From positions 62,001 to 126,000 of the forward strand of contig NZ_JXQD01000018.1 of NCBI RefSeq assembly GCF_002100145.1: DNA of 64,000 nt, written 5' to 3'. Below, piece by piece: positions 46,182 through 54,855 of the stretch. The notes beneath the pieces were generated by a model. That model was not told the origin of the DNA and ran no database searches. It saw only the letters and a list, made by a program, of their open reading frames with translations. A program made the position numbers and the translations under genes. This stretch comes from Vibrio sp. qd031. GTDB taxonomy: Bacteria; Pseudomonadota; Gammaproteobacteria; Enterobacterales; Vibrionaceae. Every line of letters begins with the position of its first letter. Within the stretch, counting starts at the first letter, position 1.

Positions 46182-46994
46182 ATGAGTTTTATCGTTACAG
46201 GAAACTTAAGTCATTTATTTAACGGAATTAGCCCACATCAATTGTTTGGAGGACATTCAACCCTGAAACGCTCTCAACAGCGCATTAATGACTTACTCGG
46301 ATGCATCGATTTGACCCGTCAATTACGTGCATTGTGTGTGAGGCCTAAACAGAATGCGAGTCAACAATCTAAATTGATTCAACAAGCTGGCAAAGAGCTT
46401 ATCCATCATACCCAACGCATGTGTCGTGACAGGCAGTTGGCGCCACTGAGCGAACGTAGAATGTTAAAACAAGAAGTTGAAGCACTCGTCTTTAGCATCT
46501 CAGACAATACCTTGGCCTCCAACCTTATCCAGCATGGTCGAATCATCCGTAGCATGATCTATGTACTTGATAAACAGGTCATTCAGTTTATGAGCCAATC
46601 TGGCAAACTGTTTCTTGTCGGCGATTACAACGAAAAATGGATGCGGGTGATGTCTGCCATCGAAGCATTAACGCAATATCGAATCGCGCTTAGCGATACT
46701 AATGGCATTAGTCTGCTGCGTGTCACTGGCAGAGGCCTCGTATTGCAAAATAAACTTCGAGAGGTCAATGACATTCACAAGCTCACTAAGTTTGACCAAA
46801 CCAATGTTCTCGGGAAACTGGATGAGGCAAATCATTACCACGGTCTTGAGGGTAACGAAGATGAGATAGCGGTACAGCTCTACAAACTTTCCAGTCAAAT
46901 CTCCGCCATTACTTTAGAGGTCTATCGTGAAATCATTGTTGAAACATGTGAGTTAATCTGGACAAGCGACAGCCGTGAATGGATTGATGCCTAA
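46182..46994 (+). CDS. Hypothetical helical cytoplasmic protein
   Basis: This 270-residue protein has no signal peptide, membrane helix or recognised motif. It is predicted almost entirely alpha-helical, with basic N-terminal third (LKRSQQRINDLLGCIDLTRQLRAL). GAGGAG precedes the ATG, and a candidate sigma-54 promoter lies 35 bp upstream, so it is probably a real, regulated gene. The helical layout loosely recalls nitrate/nitrite-sensing NIT or four-helix sensor domains, but no sequence motif supports that. It is monocistronic, and the relic downstream is unrelated. Confidence 0.72.
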   Translation: MSFIVTGNLSHLFNGISPHQLFGGHSTLKRSQQRINDLLGCIDLTRQLRALCVRPKQNASQQSKLIQQAGKELIHHTQRMCRDRQLAPLSERRMLKQEVEALVFSISDNTLASNLIQHGRIIRSMIYVLDKQVIQFMSQSGKLFLVGDYNEKWMRVMSAIEALTQYRIALSDTNGISLLRVTGRGLVLQNKLREVNDIHKLTKFDQTNVLGKLDEANHYHGLEGNEDEIAVQLYKLSSQISAITLEVYREIIVETCELIWTSDSREWIDA

Positions 46995-47047
46995 CCGATA
47001 TTAAAGATGTACACCTTTGGTGAGGCTTACCGTTTTTGAAAAACGAT

Positions 47048-47242
47048 GACAGCAAAAGTAACATGGCTCGATATGACATACATGTCTCCGTAATATTTGC
47101 GGGTATGTCAATTGAGGGTTCTGAAGTTGCAAGAGACATCACCCCATACGATGTTGCCCCAACACTGTCTCATTATCTTGGTATTACTCAACCCAGCGGT
47201 GCTATTGGGAATGTACTGGAAGAGGTAACAATGCAAACATAG
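47048..47242 (+). pseudogene. C-terminal relic of an alkaline phosphatase/phosphodiesterase-family enzyme
   Basis: The open frame reads RYDIHVSVIFAGMSIEG, then ITPYDVAPTLSHYLGI and QPSGAIGNVLEEV. This matches the C-terminus of alkaline phosphatase superfamily proteins (type HGSPYRYDTHVPVIFAG...DIAPTLA..LGI..PSG..G..L.EV). The catalytic and metal-binding parts are missing; the preceding gene is unrelated and in another frame, and only about 60 residues survive. It is a deletion remnant, not a functional gene. Confidence 0.75.
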
Positions 47243-47263
47243 ATCGTTGACTAACATTTAATT

Positions 47264-47288
47264 GGGTCGTCGCTGTAGGACCCTTTTT
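47264..47288 (+). terminator. Terminator after the phosphatase relic
   Basis: The stem GGGTC (47264-47268) and GACCC (47279-47283) with a 10 nt loop is followed by TTTTT. It was probably the terminator of the lost phosphatase gene. Confidence 0.5.
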
Positions 47289-47336
47289 GATGGGTGGTAT
47301 TGATGCTAGATAAGCGATTCTTAGAATTTTGCAAAG

Positions 47337-48809
47337 CTAGGGCAAACCGTAATGACTGCGCGTGTCTTTCGAGTAAAAGCAGTCCGCTAAAATAGACACG
47401 GCTTCATCAAGGCTGTCTAACGCGATATTGCCAAACCCTAGAACCGCGCCTTGCCAGTCGCGAGCAGGAGCTTGGGCTGTTTCGTAGTACGTCAATGGTC
47501 TAATCACGATGTTTTGCTTTAACGCTCGTTCGGCCCATGTCTGTTCACTAAGTTGTCCATACCACCGCAGTGTCACGTGCAAACCCGCTGCTTGACTGAT
47601 CACTTCAACGTCACCACCAAAATAGGTATGCAAACTGAGGACTAACCGCTGATACTTTTCGTTGTAGACACGCCGCATCTTTCGTATGTGTCTTAGCAAC
47701 TCTCCTTCCGCAATAAAGTCGGCCAAGGCTGCTTGGGTATGACTGGGCGTATTTCCAGTGAGCGCTTCTTTTATCATTAGACAGCGTTCCTGCAGCGCTT
47801 TTGGCGCCACCATATAGCCTAAGCGCAACCCATTAAACATGATCTTACTGAATGAACCAACGTAGAGCACACGTGATGGCTCTCCAAGTGAGTCAGCCAA
47901 ACCTTGTAACGATGGGTAGGGTTGATGGGCAAACTGAAACTCGCTGTCGTAATCGTCTTCGATGATCCAACTTTGATGTTGCTGTGCCCACGCAATCAGT
48001 TCTAATCGCTGCTCCGTATTTAACGTTGTTCCAAGGGGGTATTGATTGCTTGGCGTAATGTAGAGGGTTTTTACAGTGCTCGCGGTTACCCTATCAAAAT
48101 CCAAGCCAGTAACAGGTCGCACCGGAAATGCCTGAGATTGATACCCTAGTAAAGAGATGATTTTTCTTAGTTGAGTATATCCGGGTTGCTCAATACCGAC
48201 TTGGTCATCTTGATGGTTCATCGTCGCCATCAGCGAGATAGTTAGCGCTTGTTGAGCCCCTTGAGTGATAATGATATCGCTAGCACTGCAATGAACAGAG
48301 CGACTGGCTAGCAAATAATCTGCAATAGCGCGTCGCAACGCCAGTGACCCTTCAATTGTCTGTGCACCCATCAGATTGTTGCTAGCACTGTGGCGAGAAA
48401 CAAAGCGCTGCCACTTGGCGTGAGGGAACTGAGCCAAGTCTGGCACGCCTGGTGAAAATGGACGGTTAAGATCCGGCAAAGGCTTATCGATTATCTTGGT
48501 TTGTACGTTTGGACGCTTAGCTTGTGTGCCGGGCACCTGAAGATAGTGATCCGGCAATTTAGGAACCACATAAAACCCCGATCCTTGCCGGCTTTCGATG
48601 TAGCCTTCGGCAGCCAGTTGTTCGTAGGCATATATGACCGTATTGCGACTTAGGTTCATTGCTTCGGCCATTTTACGTGTCGAAGGGAGCTTTCCCCCAC
48701 GAACCCACAGCCCTTTTACGATCTTTATGCGAATTGCCCGCTGCAAACCCTCTTGCTTCGACACACTCGCTTCTGTAATACAAAGATCGCCAATATCAAT
48801 CAGCGCCAA
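47337..48809 (-). CDS. MocR/PdxR-type GntR-aminotransferase regulator
   Basis: This 490-residue protein has an N-terminal GntR winged helix (KLPSTRKMAEAMNLSRNTVIYAYEQLAAEGYIE, about 40-72) and a C-terminal aminotransferase class I fold. The PLP lysine is K322 in VGSFSKIMFNG, with the Asp of IIEDDYDSEF upstream. MocR proteins use the aminotransferase-like domain to sense PLP or amino compounds. It is divergently transcribed from a pyridoxamine-oxidase-like gene, the standard arrangement of a regulator and target, so a link to vitamin B6 or amine metabolism is likely. Confidence 0.93.
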   Translation of the reverse strand: MALIDIGDLCITEASVSKQEGLQRAIRIKIVKGLWVRGGKLPSTRKMAEAMNLSRNTVIYAYEQLAAEGYIESRQGSGFYVVPKLPDHYLQVPGTQAKRPNVQTKIIDKPLPDLNRPFSPGVPDLAQFPHAKWQRFVSRHSASNNLMGAQTIEGSLALRRAIADYLLASRSVHCSASDIIITQGAQQALTISLMATMNHQDDQVGIEQPGYTQLRKIISLLGYQSQAFPVRPVTGLDFDRVTASTVKTLYITPSNQYPLGTTLNTEQRLELIAWAQQHQSWIIEDDYDSEFQFAHQPYPSLQGLADSLGEPSRVLYVGSFSKIMFNGLRLGYMVAPKALQERCLMIKEALTGNTPSHTQAALADFIAEGELLRHIRKMRRVYNEKYQRLVLSLHTYFGGDVEVISQAAGLHVTLRWYGQLSEQTWAERALKQNIVIRPLTYYETAQAPARDWQGAVLGFGNIALDSLDEAVSILADCFYSKDTRSHYGLP

Positions 48810-48833
48810 ACTGGATCCTACTATTTGTTAAAA

Positions 48834-48855
48834 CTGGTGCTAAATACCATACCAG
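48834..48855. promoter_or_regulatory. Inverted repeat in the MocR/PNPOx divergent promoter
   Basis: CTGGT (48834-48838) and ACCAG (48851-48855) form an inverted repeat separated by 12 bp in the 93 bp between the regulator and oxidase-like genes. It is a candidate MocR binding site covering both promoters. Confidence 0.4.
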
Positions 48856-48902
48856 ATTAACAGTACATTGCTATAACGCTCAACAAATACAGGAATGAAA
48901 AC

Positions 48903-49562
48903 ATGCTAGGACAGTCATTACGCACCACACTCAAAAAAGCTGCTCACAAAGCGTCAACAGAAACAACATCGTTGCATGCCATCATCGATGAGTCATTGAT
49001 AGCCCACATTGCTATCCTTGAGGAGAGTGGCCCAGTAGTGATACCCATGCTGGCTTGGCGCGTCGATGACTATGTGTATATTCATGGTGCTAATAACAGT
49101 CGGTTAATGCGACACTTGCATCGCGGCGGGCAAACTTGCCTTACATTTACGCTGTTTGATGGGTGGGTTCTTGCGCGTTCAGCATTTCACCATAGCGCGC
49201 ACTATCGAAGTGCTGTGGTTTTTGGAGCCTTTGAGTCCATTGAAGAATCATCGGCTAAAAAGCGCCTTTTGGATCACTTCATCGAGCAAATAGCCCCAGG
49301 TCGCTCCGAGCAGGCTCGAGCAAGCAATGCCAAAGAGTTAGCTGCCACTATGTTACTGCGTATGCCATTAAATGAAGCGTCTGTAAAAATCAGCGATAAG
49401 CCCGTCAATGATGACTTAGCGGATATGACTCATCCGGTCTGGGCAGGGTATTTACCTTACTCGACCAAAGTGGGTCCACTGATTGCCGCACAAGAACTTG
49501 AAGACGATATTACCGAGCCCGATTACAGTGCAGCTTATGCAGATCGTTGGAACAAAAACTAG
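48903..49562 (+). CDS. Pyridoxamine 5'-phosphate oxidase-like FMN-binding protein
   Basis: This 219-residue split-barrel protein (family of uncharacterised pyridoxamine 5'-phosphate oxidase-related proteins) carries VIPMLAWRVDDYVYIHGANNSRLMRHL and the second barrel SAFHHSAHYRSAVVFGAFESI. Such proteins bind FMN or heme, and most are not true PdxH enzymes. AGGAATGA precedes the ATG. The divergent MocR-type gene suggests that this gene is its target. The final roughly 30 residues are acidic. Confidence 0.87.
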   Translation: MLGQSLRTTLKKAAHKASTETTSLHAIIDESLIAHIAILEESGPVVIPMLAWRVDDYVYIHGANNSRLMRHLHRGGQTCLTFTLFDGWVLARSAFHHSAHYRSAVVFGAFESIEESSAKKRLLDHFIEQIAPGRSEQARASNAKELAATMLLRMPLNEASVKISDKPVNDDLADMTHPVWAGYLPYSTKVGPLIAAQELEDDITEPDYSAAYADRWNKN

Positions 49563-49704
49563 CAAAAGCAACATTAGGTTGCAGGTGCTGACACTGCCAG
49601 TCTCATCAACAACAAACAGATGGAATAGATTTTGGCTGATAAATGGATCGTGGATAACGTCTTTCAAAATCAGACCTAAAGGTATGAATAGTTAAGATGC
49701 AGTG

Positions 49705-49865
49705 ATACCAATCGAAGTCATTAACTGCTCAGAAAATTGCGACGGAAAAATCGCTGAGAACAGGGCATATATTGCCGTAGGTATTTGTTCTACCTAAAAA
49801 TCTTTAACACCGTTAGCAGTGATTTTAACGAGCAAGAATGATCAGGTAATTGCTTTGGTTGGTAT
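49705..49865. repeat. MITE-like element with imperfect terminal inverted repeats
   Basis: The element of about 160 bp begins ATACCAATCGAAGTCATTA and ends with the complementary GGTAATTGCTTTGGTTGGTAT. The terminal 27 bases pair at 21 positions. It contains no open frame of note. Small, non-coding elements of this design are common between genes of Vibrio-like genomes. Flanking GTGATA/TATCAC extend the symmetry by a few bases. No transposase is present. Confidence 0.6.
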
Positions 49866-49988
49866 GACTATCACAGGGGCTCTTTTAACGCGCTCAACAG
49901 TTTACAGCGCGACATGCGAATCAATTAAGCAAACCCTCATGTCCAACGTTAACTAGTTCACACACTTGCGCATAAGGCAGCGAAACGA

Positions 49989-50912
49989 TTAATTTGGTCC
50001 TATGTCAGTAAGAAGTCGATTTGCTGACGCCCGTTCAATTTCACGGCGCAACCAGCGGTGTGCGGTTTCATTAGTCCTACTTGGGTGCCAAATCATCGCC
50101 ACATCTAAAGTAAATGTGTCGGCAGGCGAAGACACCTTTTTCAAATTATAGTGCTCGCCGAATAGGCCATGCATGGTATGGCTAGACAAACATACATATT
50201 CACTGCCTTCAACCACAGCAAGCATCTCTACGAAGCCTGCGGCGCTACAGCGAACATTCCGTCGGCTGAGCTCCGGGTAATCATCCTCACTCAATGTTGC
50301 TTTTCGGCTGTGCCACACTGAAGACACAACATGCTGCTCTTCCATCAACTGCTCGAAAGTAATCTGCTCACCTATCCTTGGATGATTGCGGCTGCACAGC
50401 ACAACCAGGTTTTCGCGACTGATCACTTTATGGTGGAGATGGGAATGATCAGCTGGTGTGCGGTCTATAACCAGATCATAGCGCTGAAGGCGCAAGTCAC
50501 TTTCATAATCCTCGGTAAATAGAGGGTGGACCTCAATCGTTACCTGTGGTGCTTCTCTATAAATATTACGCAATAAGATTGGGATTAGAGTAAAACTAAT
50601 CAGGGAAATACACGCAATGGAGAACACTTTCTGGGATTTTTTAGGATCAAATTCTGCTGTGGAGTTAAGTGTCGAGTTAAAATTATTTAACGAAGCCAAC
50701 AGCGCGGGGTAGATGTCTATCGAAAAGTTGGTTGGAGTAACACCGGTAGGTGTGCGATGAAACAGCGGCTCGCCATAGAGCTCGCGAAGCCTCGCTAAGG
50801 CTTTGCTAACGGCGGGTTGTGAAATATTCAGCCTTAGTGCCGCCTTAGACAAACTGGATTCTTCATATATTGCGACAAAGATAGGGATTAGGTTTAGCTC
50901 GGTATTTTTCAT
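49989..50912 (-). CDS. LysR-family transcriptional regulator
   Basis: The 307-residue protein starts at ATG 50912; the frame opens 51 nt earlier without a ribosome-binding site. The N-terminal helix-turn-helix (SLSKAALRLNISQPAVSKALARLRELYG) is followed by a LysR substrate-binding domain. The DNA-binding region resembles NodD/SyrM-type LysR proteins. No target gene lies beside it: upstream is a sulfatase relic and downstream a MITE-like repeat, so the former target may have been lost. Confidence 0.88.
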   Translation of the reverse strand: MKNTELNLIPIFVAIYEESSLSKAALRLNISQPAVSKALARLRELYGEPLFHRTPTGVTPTNFSIDIYPALLASLNNFNSTLNSTAEFDPKKSQKVFSIACISLISFTLIPILLRNIYREAPQVTIEVHPLFTEDYESDLRLQRYDLVIDRTPADHSHLHHKVISRENLVVLCSRNHPRIGEQITFEQLMEEQHVVSSVWHSRKATLSEDDYPELSRRNVRCSAAGFVEMLAVVEGSEYVCLSSHTMHGLFGEHYNLKKVSSPADTFTLDVAMIWHPSRTNETAHRWLRREIERASANRLLTDIGPN

Positions 50913-51070
50913 ATCCAACCATAGAACAATAGGCTGCGAGGTTTCGCCAATAATTGTATGCAATCTTATATTAAATCACGACTGTCATCGTTAACTTTTA
51001 GCGACAAAACCCCATTAAGTTTAAAGTCGTGTTGCCATTAAAAGCGGCTCTAGCGAGCTTTTTTTGGGCT

Positions 51071-51279
51071 CTATTTACTGGGTGTTTCTTGTCGCTTCTC
51101 CATGACCTGATCAAGCCTAAAGCTCGCCTCTTTTTGACATGGGGGGACTCTTCAAAGGTCGCTAAGAATTCTCCCACATAAGCCTGTACAGGTACAAACA
51201 TATAGGCATGATCGAGCAACCAGTCATAGTAAGTGTTTGAGGTAATGTCCGCATTGAGAAAAGAAAATGGGGGTGTTGT
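51071..51279 (-). pseudogene. C-terminal relic of an arylsulfatase (1-nt deletion)
   Basis: On the minus strand the frame reads ADITSNTYYDWLLDHAYM, then FVPVQAYVGEFLATFEE, which is the conserved C-terminal block of arylsulfatases. Restoring one T (TC to TTC, giving FPP) brings the next part into frame as ASFRLDQVMEKRQ and ends at TAG 51073-51071. The expected order EFPPxQKxASFxLDQVMEK is then complete. Only about 70 C-terminal residues remain and the catalytic domain is absent, so this is a decayed fragment. Confidence 0.82.
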
Positions 51280-51423
51280 GATTGATTTAAGCGTCCAGCC
51301 CTCCCGTCGATACCATCAATTCCGTTCAGTTAGGGGCAATGGTTGGTTAGTGTCGAAGTGATTCAAGTCACACATAGCGAGATACAAACGGATTAGATAA
51401 ACAGTGACAAAGGTAGGTGGGTG

Positions 51424-51459
51424 CTTAGGGGTTGAATAAGTCTATTCAATCCCTAAGCA
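51424..51459. repeat. Long palindromic hairpin
   Basis: A near-perfect 15 bp stem with a 4 nt loop (CTTAGGGGTTGAATA / TATTCAATCCCTAAG, one wobble pair) sits just downstream of the acetyltransferase gene. No adjacent T-run follows in the gene's direction. It may be an intrinsic hairpin with a processing role or a repeat end. Confidence 0.5.
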
Positions 51460-51473
51460 ATAGATGCTTTTTG

Positions 51474-52034
51474 TTAGCTATTATCAATGGCTTTAATTAC
51501 CTTACAAGGGTTCCCTGCAGCAACCATGTTAGCTGGAACGTCTTTAGTAACAACACTTCCTGCGCCAATAACACTGTTATCACCGATGCGAACGCCAGGG
51601 CAAATTATCGCGCCCCCACCAATCCACACATTGTGACCGATGTGAATTTCAGTGCCAAACTCTACCCCCTCATCGACACGACTTACTTTCTCTAGCGGAT
51701 GCCCAGCGGTATAAATTTGAACATTAGGTGCAAGCATGACGTTATCGCCAATGTACACTCTCGCGACATCCAAAATGACACAGTTGAAATTGGCGTAGAA
51801 ATTTTTGCCAGCGATGATATTACTGCCGTAGTCACACCGAAAGGGTGGCTCTAAATAAGCGTTGTCGTTTTCAGGCAAAAGCTCATCGATGGCTGCGCGC
51901 CAGCTCTTAGTGTTAGGGATACTGTCATTTAACACTTGCAGTGTACGACGACAACGGATCCGTTCACCGTATAACTCTTTATCCCAGGCTAGGTAGGGTT
52001 CTCCAGCCAGCATCTTTTCTTTTTCGGTTTTCAT
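51474..52034 (-). CDS. Maltose/galactoside O-acetyltransferase-like protein
   Basis: This 186-residue left-handed beta-helix acetyltransferase has an N-terminal Mac domain (EKEKMLAGEPYLAWDKELYGER) followed by hexapeptide repeats. Catalytic His is H112 in YTAGHPLE. The C-terminus KVIKAIDNS is typical of Maa/LacA/NodL enzymes that acetylate free sugars with acetyl-CoA. It is monocistronic and sits between gene relics. The acceptor sugar is uncertain. Confidence 0.9.
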   Translation of the reverse strand: MKTEKEKMLAGEPYLAWDKELYGERIRCRRTLQVLNDSIPNTKSWRAAIDELLPENDNAYLEPPFRCDYGSNIIAGKNFYANFNCVILDVARVYIGDNVMLAPNVQIYTAGHPLEKVSRVDEGVEFGTEIHIGHNVWIGGGAIICPGVRIGDNSVIGAGSVVTKDVPANMVAAGNPCKVIKAIDNS

Positions 52035-52126
52035 GCGTTAACTCCATAGTATTGAATGCAGTTTATCTAAGTCAGTAAACATTAATCTGCCCAGCATCAT
52101 GAAAAACTAAAATAATTGTTCACGCA

Positions 52127-52155
52127 CAAAAAAGCAGCTGCACAATGCAGCTGCT
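52127..52155 (-). terminator. Rho-independent terminator of the glycine-zipper gene
   Basis: On the minus strand the stem AGCAGCTGCA-TTG-TGCAGCTGCT (10 bp) is followed immediately by TTTTT. It lies about 80 bp downstream of the stop at 52236. Confidence 0.88.
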
Positions 52156-52235
52156 CATATCGTCAATTAATAGGGGAGTGCGATGACCTTACGTTAAGGG
52201 ACAGGAAACGTGTTTGTGGTGCTCCCAAAAGTGGT

Positions 52236-52673
52236 TCAGTTCAGCGACTGATACCCTCTCCCACTCATACAATTTCTCATTAGATCATCGCGCTCTTTTT
52301 GGTTTTGACTGGCCGCAGCATTTTTGGAGCCTCGACCACTTAATATCCCAACGGTGGTACCTATTGCGGCACCTTTTTTAGCGGCTTCAGAGCCCGAGTT
52401 GCCAGAAATCGAGCCTGCTGCCGCACCTGCAGCTGCACCTCTTGCACCGCGTTTAACCCCTTGCTCTACCGCGCCTGCGCCTTGGTTATTACCCACATTG
52501 TCAAGCATGGCTTCACACTGTCGATAATCCACGGAGAACTCAGACTGGTCATATTGAGACTCGTCAAAGAGAATGTTATGGGCAAATGCTGTATTTGGCA
52601 GTGCAAACAAACCTGCGAGACTAAGAGCAATGGTTAGGTTTGAAGTTAAACGTCGTGAATGGGAGCGATTCAA
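52236..52673 (-). CDS. Exported glycine-zipper family protein
   Basis: This 145-residue precursor has a signal peptide ending near NTAFA-H (about residue 31). The central region has a glycine-zipper (GARGAAAGAAAGSISGNSG, then KKGAAIGTTVGILSGRG) likely to insert into a membrane. There are paired cysteines in the mature part (RQCEAM and RNCMSGRG). Function is unknown; related small proteins are linked to envelope stress or outer-membrane assembly. It has its own terminator and is probably monocistronic. Confidence 0.8.
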   Translation of the reverse strand: MNRSHSRRLTSNLTIALSLAGLFALPNTAFAHNILFDESQYDQSEFSVDYRQCEAMLDNVGNNQGAGAVEQGVKRGARGAAAGAAAGSISGNSGSEAAKKGAAIGTTVGILSGRGSKNAAASQNQKERDDLMRNCMSGRGYQSLN

Positions 52674-52740
52674 GGTATTTCCTCAAAAGAATGCAACTCC
52701 GTCTGCTGTGAAAACTAAATAATGTTGAGATTACGTCAAA

Positions 52741-53427
52741 TTAGAATTGGTATGCGATACCCAGTGTCCAAATACTGTCTGACTGAATAGACGAGCTATC
52801 GATAACACCGTTGCTGTCAAAGTAAGTGTACTTAACATAAGGTGTCCACTCGTCAAAGGTCATACCCATGATCACTTCGTGCTCATGCGTAGAGAAGTCC
52901 TCTGATGGAAGTGAAGAAACGCCGGTTACACCATCAACTTGCTCGTAGGTGTATTTATAGTCAAGAAATACCTGACCAAAGTTCATTTGAGTACCTGCAA
53001 ACACACTGCCCGTGCCGTAGCTTGTGCTAATGTCGGAGTATTGTGATTCCGTGTTACTTGCGTAGTTGTAGCCTAAGCCACCAAATAGATTAAAATTAGA
53101 ATGAGCTTGGTAAATAAACGTCGCTTCTGCTAGTGCTTCTTCGCCGTCATCCCATTTGCCTACCTCACCATAAAGGTTCATATCCCATTGGTCAGAAAGT
53201 GAAAAGTCGTGTCCGTAACCTGCTGCCAACCATCCTTGGTCATCCATGCCAATGAAAACATTGCCATTTTCGGAAGTGTTGATGTTTGCGCCAACTTCTG
53301 TTGCGTAAACACTGTCTTTAGTAGCGTTAGAATCTACTTGCTGCTCTAGGTAAACTGAAGTCGATGCTGCCATCGCGCCAGTAGTGAAAAGGGCTGCTGT
53401 TGCTACTGTAAGAGTTTTTAGTTTCAT
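52741..53427 (-). CDS. Small outer-membrane beta-barrel protein
   Basis: This 228-residue precursor has a signal peptide cut after GAMA (about residue 20). The mature part is a set of amphipathic strands (for example HSNFNLFGGLGYNYAS, WTLGIAYQF) ending in the C-terminal aromatic F of outer-membrane proteins. The length suggests an 8-10 strand barrel rather than a trimeric porin. Ligand and function are unknown. It is transcribed leftwards from a short promoter region that also ends the LysR gene. Confidence 0.78.
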   Translation of the reverse strand: MKLKTLTVATAALFTTGAMAASTSVYLEQQVDSNATKDSVYATEVGANINTSENGNVFIGMDDQGWLAAGYGHDFSLSDQWDMNLYGEVGKWDDGEEALAEATFIYQAHSNFNLFGGLGYNYASNTESQYSDISTSYGTGSVFAGTQMNFGQVFLDYKYTYEQVDGVTGVSSLPSEDFSTHEHEVIMGMTFDEWTPYVKYTYFDSNGVIDSSSIQSDSIWTLGIAYQF

Positions 53428-53517
53428 TGTAATTCTCTACAATTGGTTGGTGAGCGCTGATTATGGCGTTACCACTGTAAAGAATATACACGCTGGACTT
53501 TGGTTGAGATATAAATG

Positions 53518-54363
53518 CTATTTATATTTTCGGCCTGTAATTGCTTCGACTATTTCCTTACGTTTGGCTTTATGGAATGGATCGCTGGCGTAGCGGCGGT
53601 GATAAAGCATACTCAAGGGAATGGGTTTTACACCAAAAGGTATCTCATGAATGTTTAACCCTAATCGTGGTGCAAAGGTTTCAGCAAATGAACGGGTGGT
53701 CGAACCTATATAGTCGGTGATTGCCGCAAGGCCGATCATACTGGCAAGGGATTCTGTCTCGATAGACACCTTACGCGGCTCAATGGGTTCATTCGCAATA
53801 TGTTCGAGCGTTCCCATGTTGTTGCGGCGAATTTTCAGTGCGATATGCCTTTCAGCAAAGTATTGCTCCCGTGTCATCGTATCACCAATGCGAGGATGGT
53901 CTTTACGAGTCACGCACACTCCATCTTCTTGATAAATCTCTTCCACAATAACCGACTGCTTACGAGTGACCATGGCATCAATGACTAAATCCACTTTTTG
54001 TGTATTAAGATCGTCAATCACCTCTTGCTCATTAAGAGGTGTCACTACCGTATGCATTTGCTCGATGTGGCTGACTTTGTGGAGCACCACTTCACTGCAA
54101 TAGAGATTGATTTGCTCTTGCTTTTGCTCAACCGTTTCCAGCACAGACATTGGCGACTGAATTTTATTGGCAAGAGCTACCGCAGCGCCTGTCGGTGCAA
54201 TACCCCGCCCTTCTCTAACATAGAGGGACTTTCCAACAACGGCTTCCAAACGCTTTAAAGAGGCGCTAACAGCCGGCTGAGAAACATCGAGCTCTTCAGC
54301 AGCAAGTGTAATCGACCGATTTTTATACACTGAAAGAAACGTTGTTAACAGATTGAGATCCAT
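53518..54363 (-). CDS. LysR-family regulator, probably of the TRAP operon
   Basis: The protein has 281 residues from ATG 54363; the longer frame to 54480 has no family-like N-terminus. MDLNLLTTFLSVYKNRSIT is a standard LysR opening, with the recognition helix in DVSQPAVSASLKRLEAVVG. The effector domain is somewhat short. It is divergent from the TRAP-transporter operon beginning at 54856, so it is the likely regulator of that operon. A small dyad TAATC-TAAT-GATTA at 54403-54416 may be an autoregulatory site. Confidence 0.9.
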   Translation of the reverse strand: MDLNLLTTFLSVYKNRSITLAAEELDVSQPAVSASLKRLEAVVGKSLYVREGRGIAPTGAAVALANKIQSPMSVLETVEQKQEQINLYCSEVVLHKVSHIEQMHTVVTPLNEQEVIDDLNTQKVDLVIDAMVTRKQSVIVEEIYQEDGVCVTRKDHPRIGDTMTREQYFAERHIALKIRRNNMGTLEHIANEPIEPRKVSIETESLASMIGLAAITDYIGSTTRSFAETFAPRLGLNIHEIPFGVKPIPLSMLYHRRYASDPFHKAKRKEIVEAITGRKYK

Positions 54364-54855
54364 AGTATTAATCCGAAATGGTCTAATATTTTTTACTATA
54401 CCTAATCTAATGATTAGAAAGCAGCGCAATTCACAATTTTGGGTTTTATATTGAAAAGCACTGTTCATTGATTTGCGCATTTTCGCTCAAAACATTGGTT
54501 AATTAAGACAGTTTAGCAAAGCGCGCTCTTAACAAAAAAGCAACGAAATATCTGCGGAGTACTCTTTCCCTCTCATCTAGCCATCTTGTTTCAAATAACA
54601 ATAAACGAGCATAAGCGACCAATAATGACCATGTAGCGGTCAGTTAATTGCTCACTGCCACTGCAATTTATACGCCTAGCACTGCCTCAAACGATTGCTA
54701 CAGTTAACCAAAATGTTACATTATGATAACTAATTCACAGAATTGAACAAATAAGCTGTTAGTGTAATAGCCAACGTTCAAACGAACCAATATTGTGGTC
54801 GTTCGAAACAAAAGTGACACTATTTGTCATTTTAAACTCAGAGCACTAATAGGTC
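54364..54855. promoter_or_regulatory. Divergent region between LysR regulator and TRAP operon
   Basis: This 492 bp non-coding stretch contains the dyad TAATC-TAAT-GATTA (54403-54416) near the LysR start and TGACA-CTATT-TGTCA (54815-54829) 26 bp before the TRAP start. Both are candidate operators. I see no gene or RNA here. Confidence 0.45.

Noticed and set aside
51371..51423. CRP-like string near the arylsulfatase relic
   Set aside because: The half-sites are too divergent and no adjacent gene starts here.
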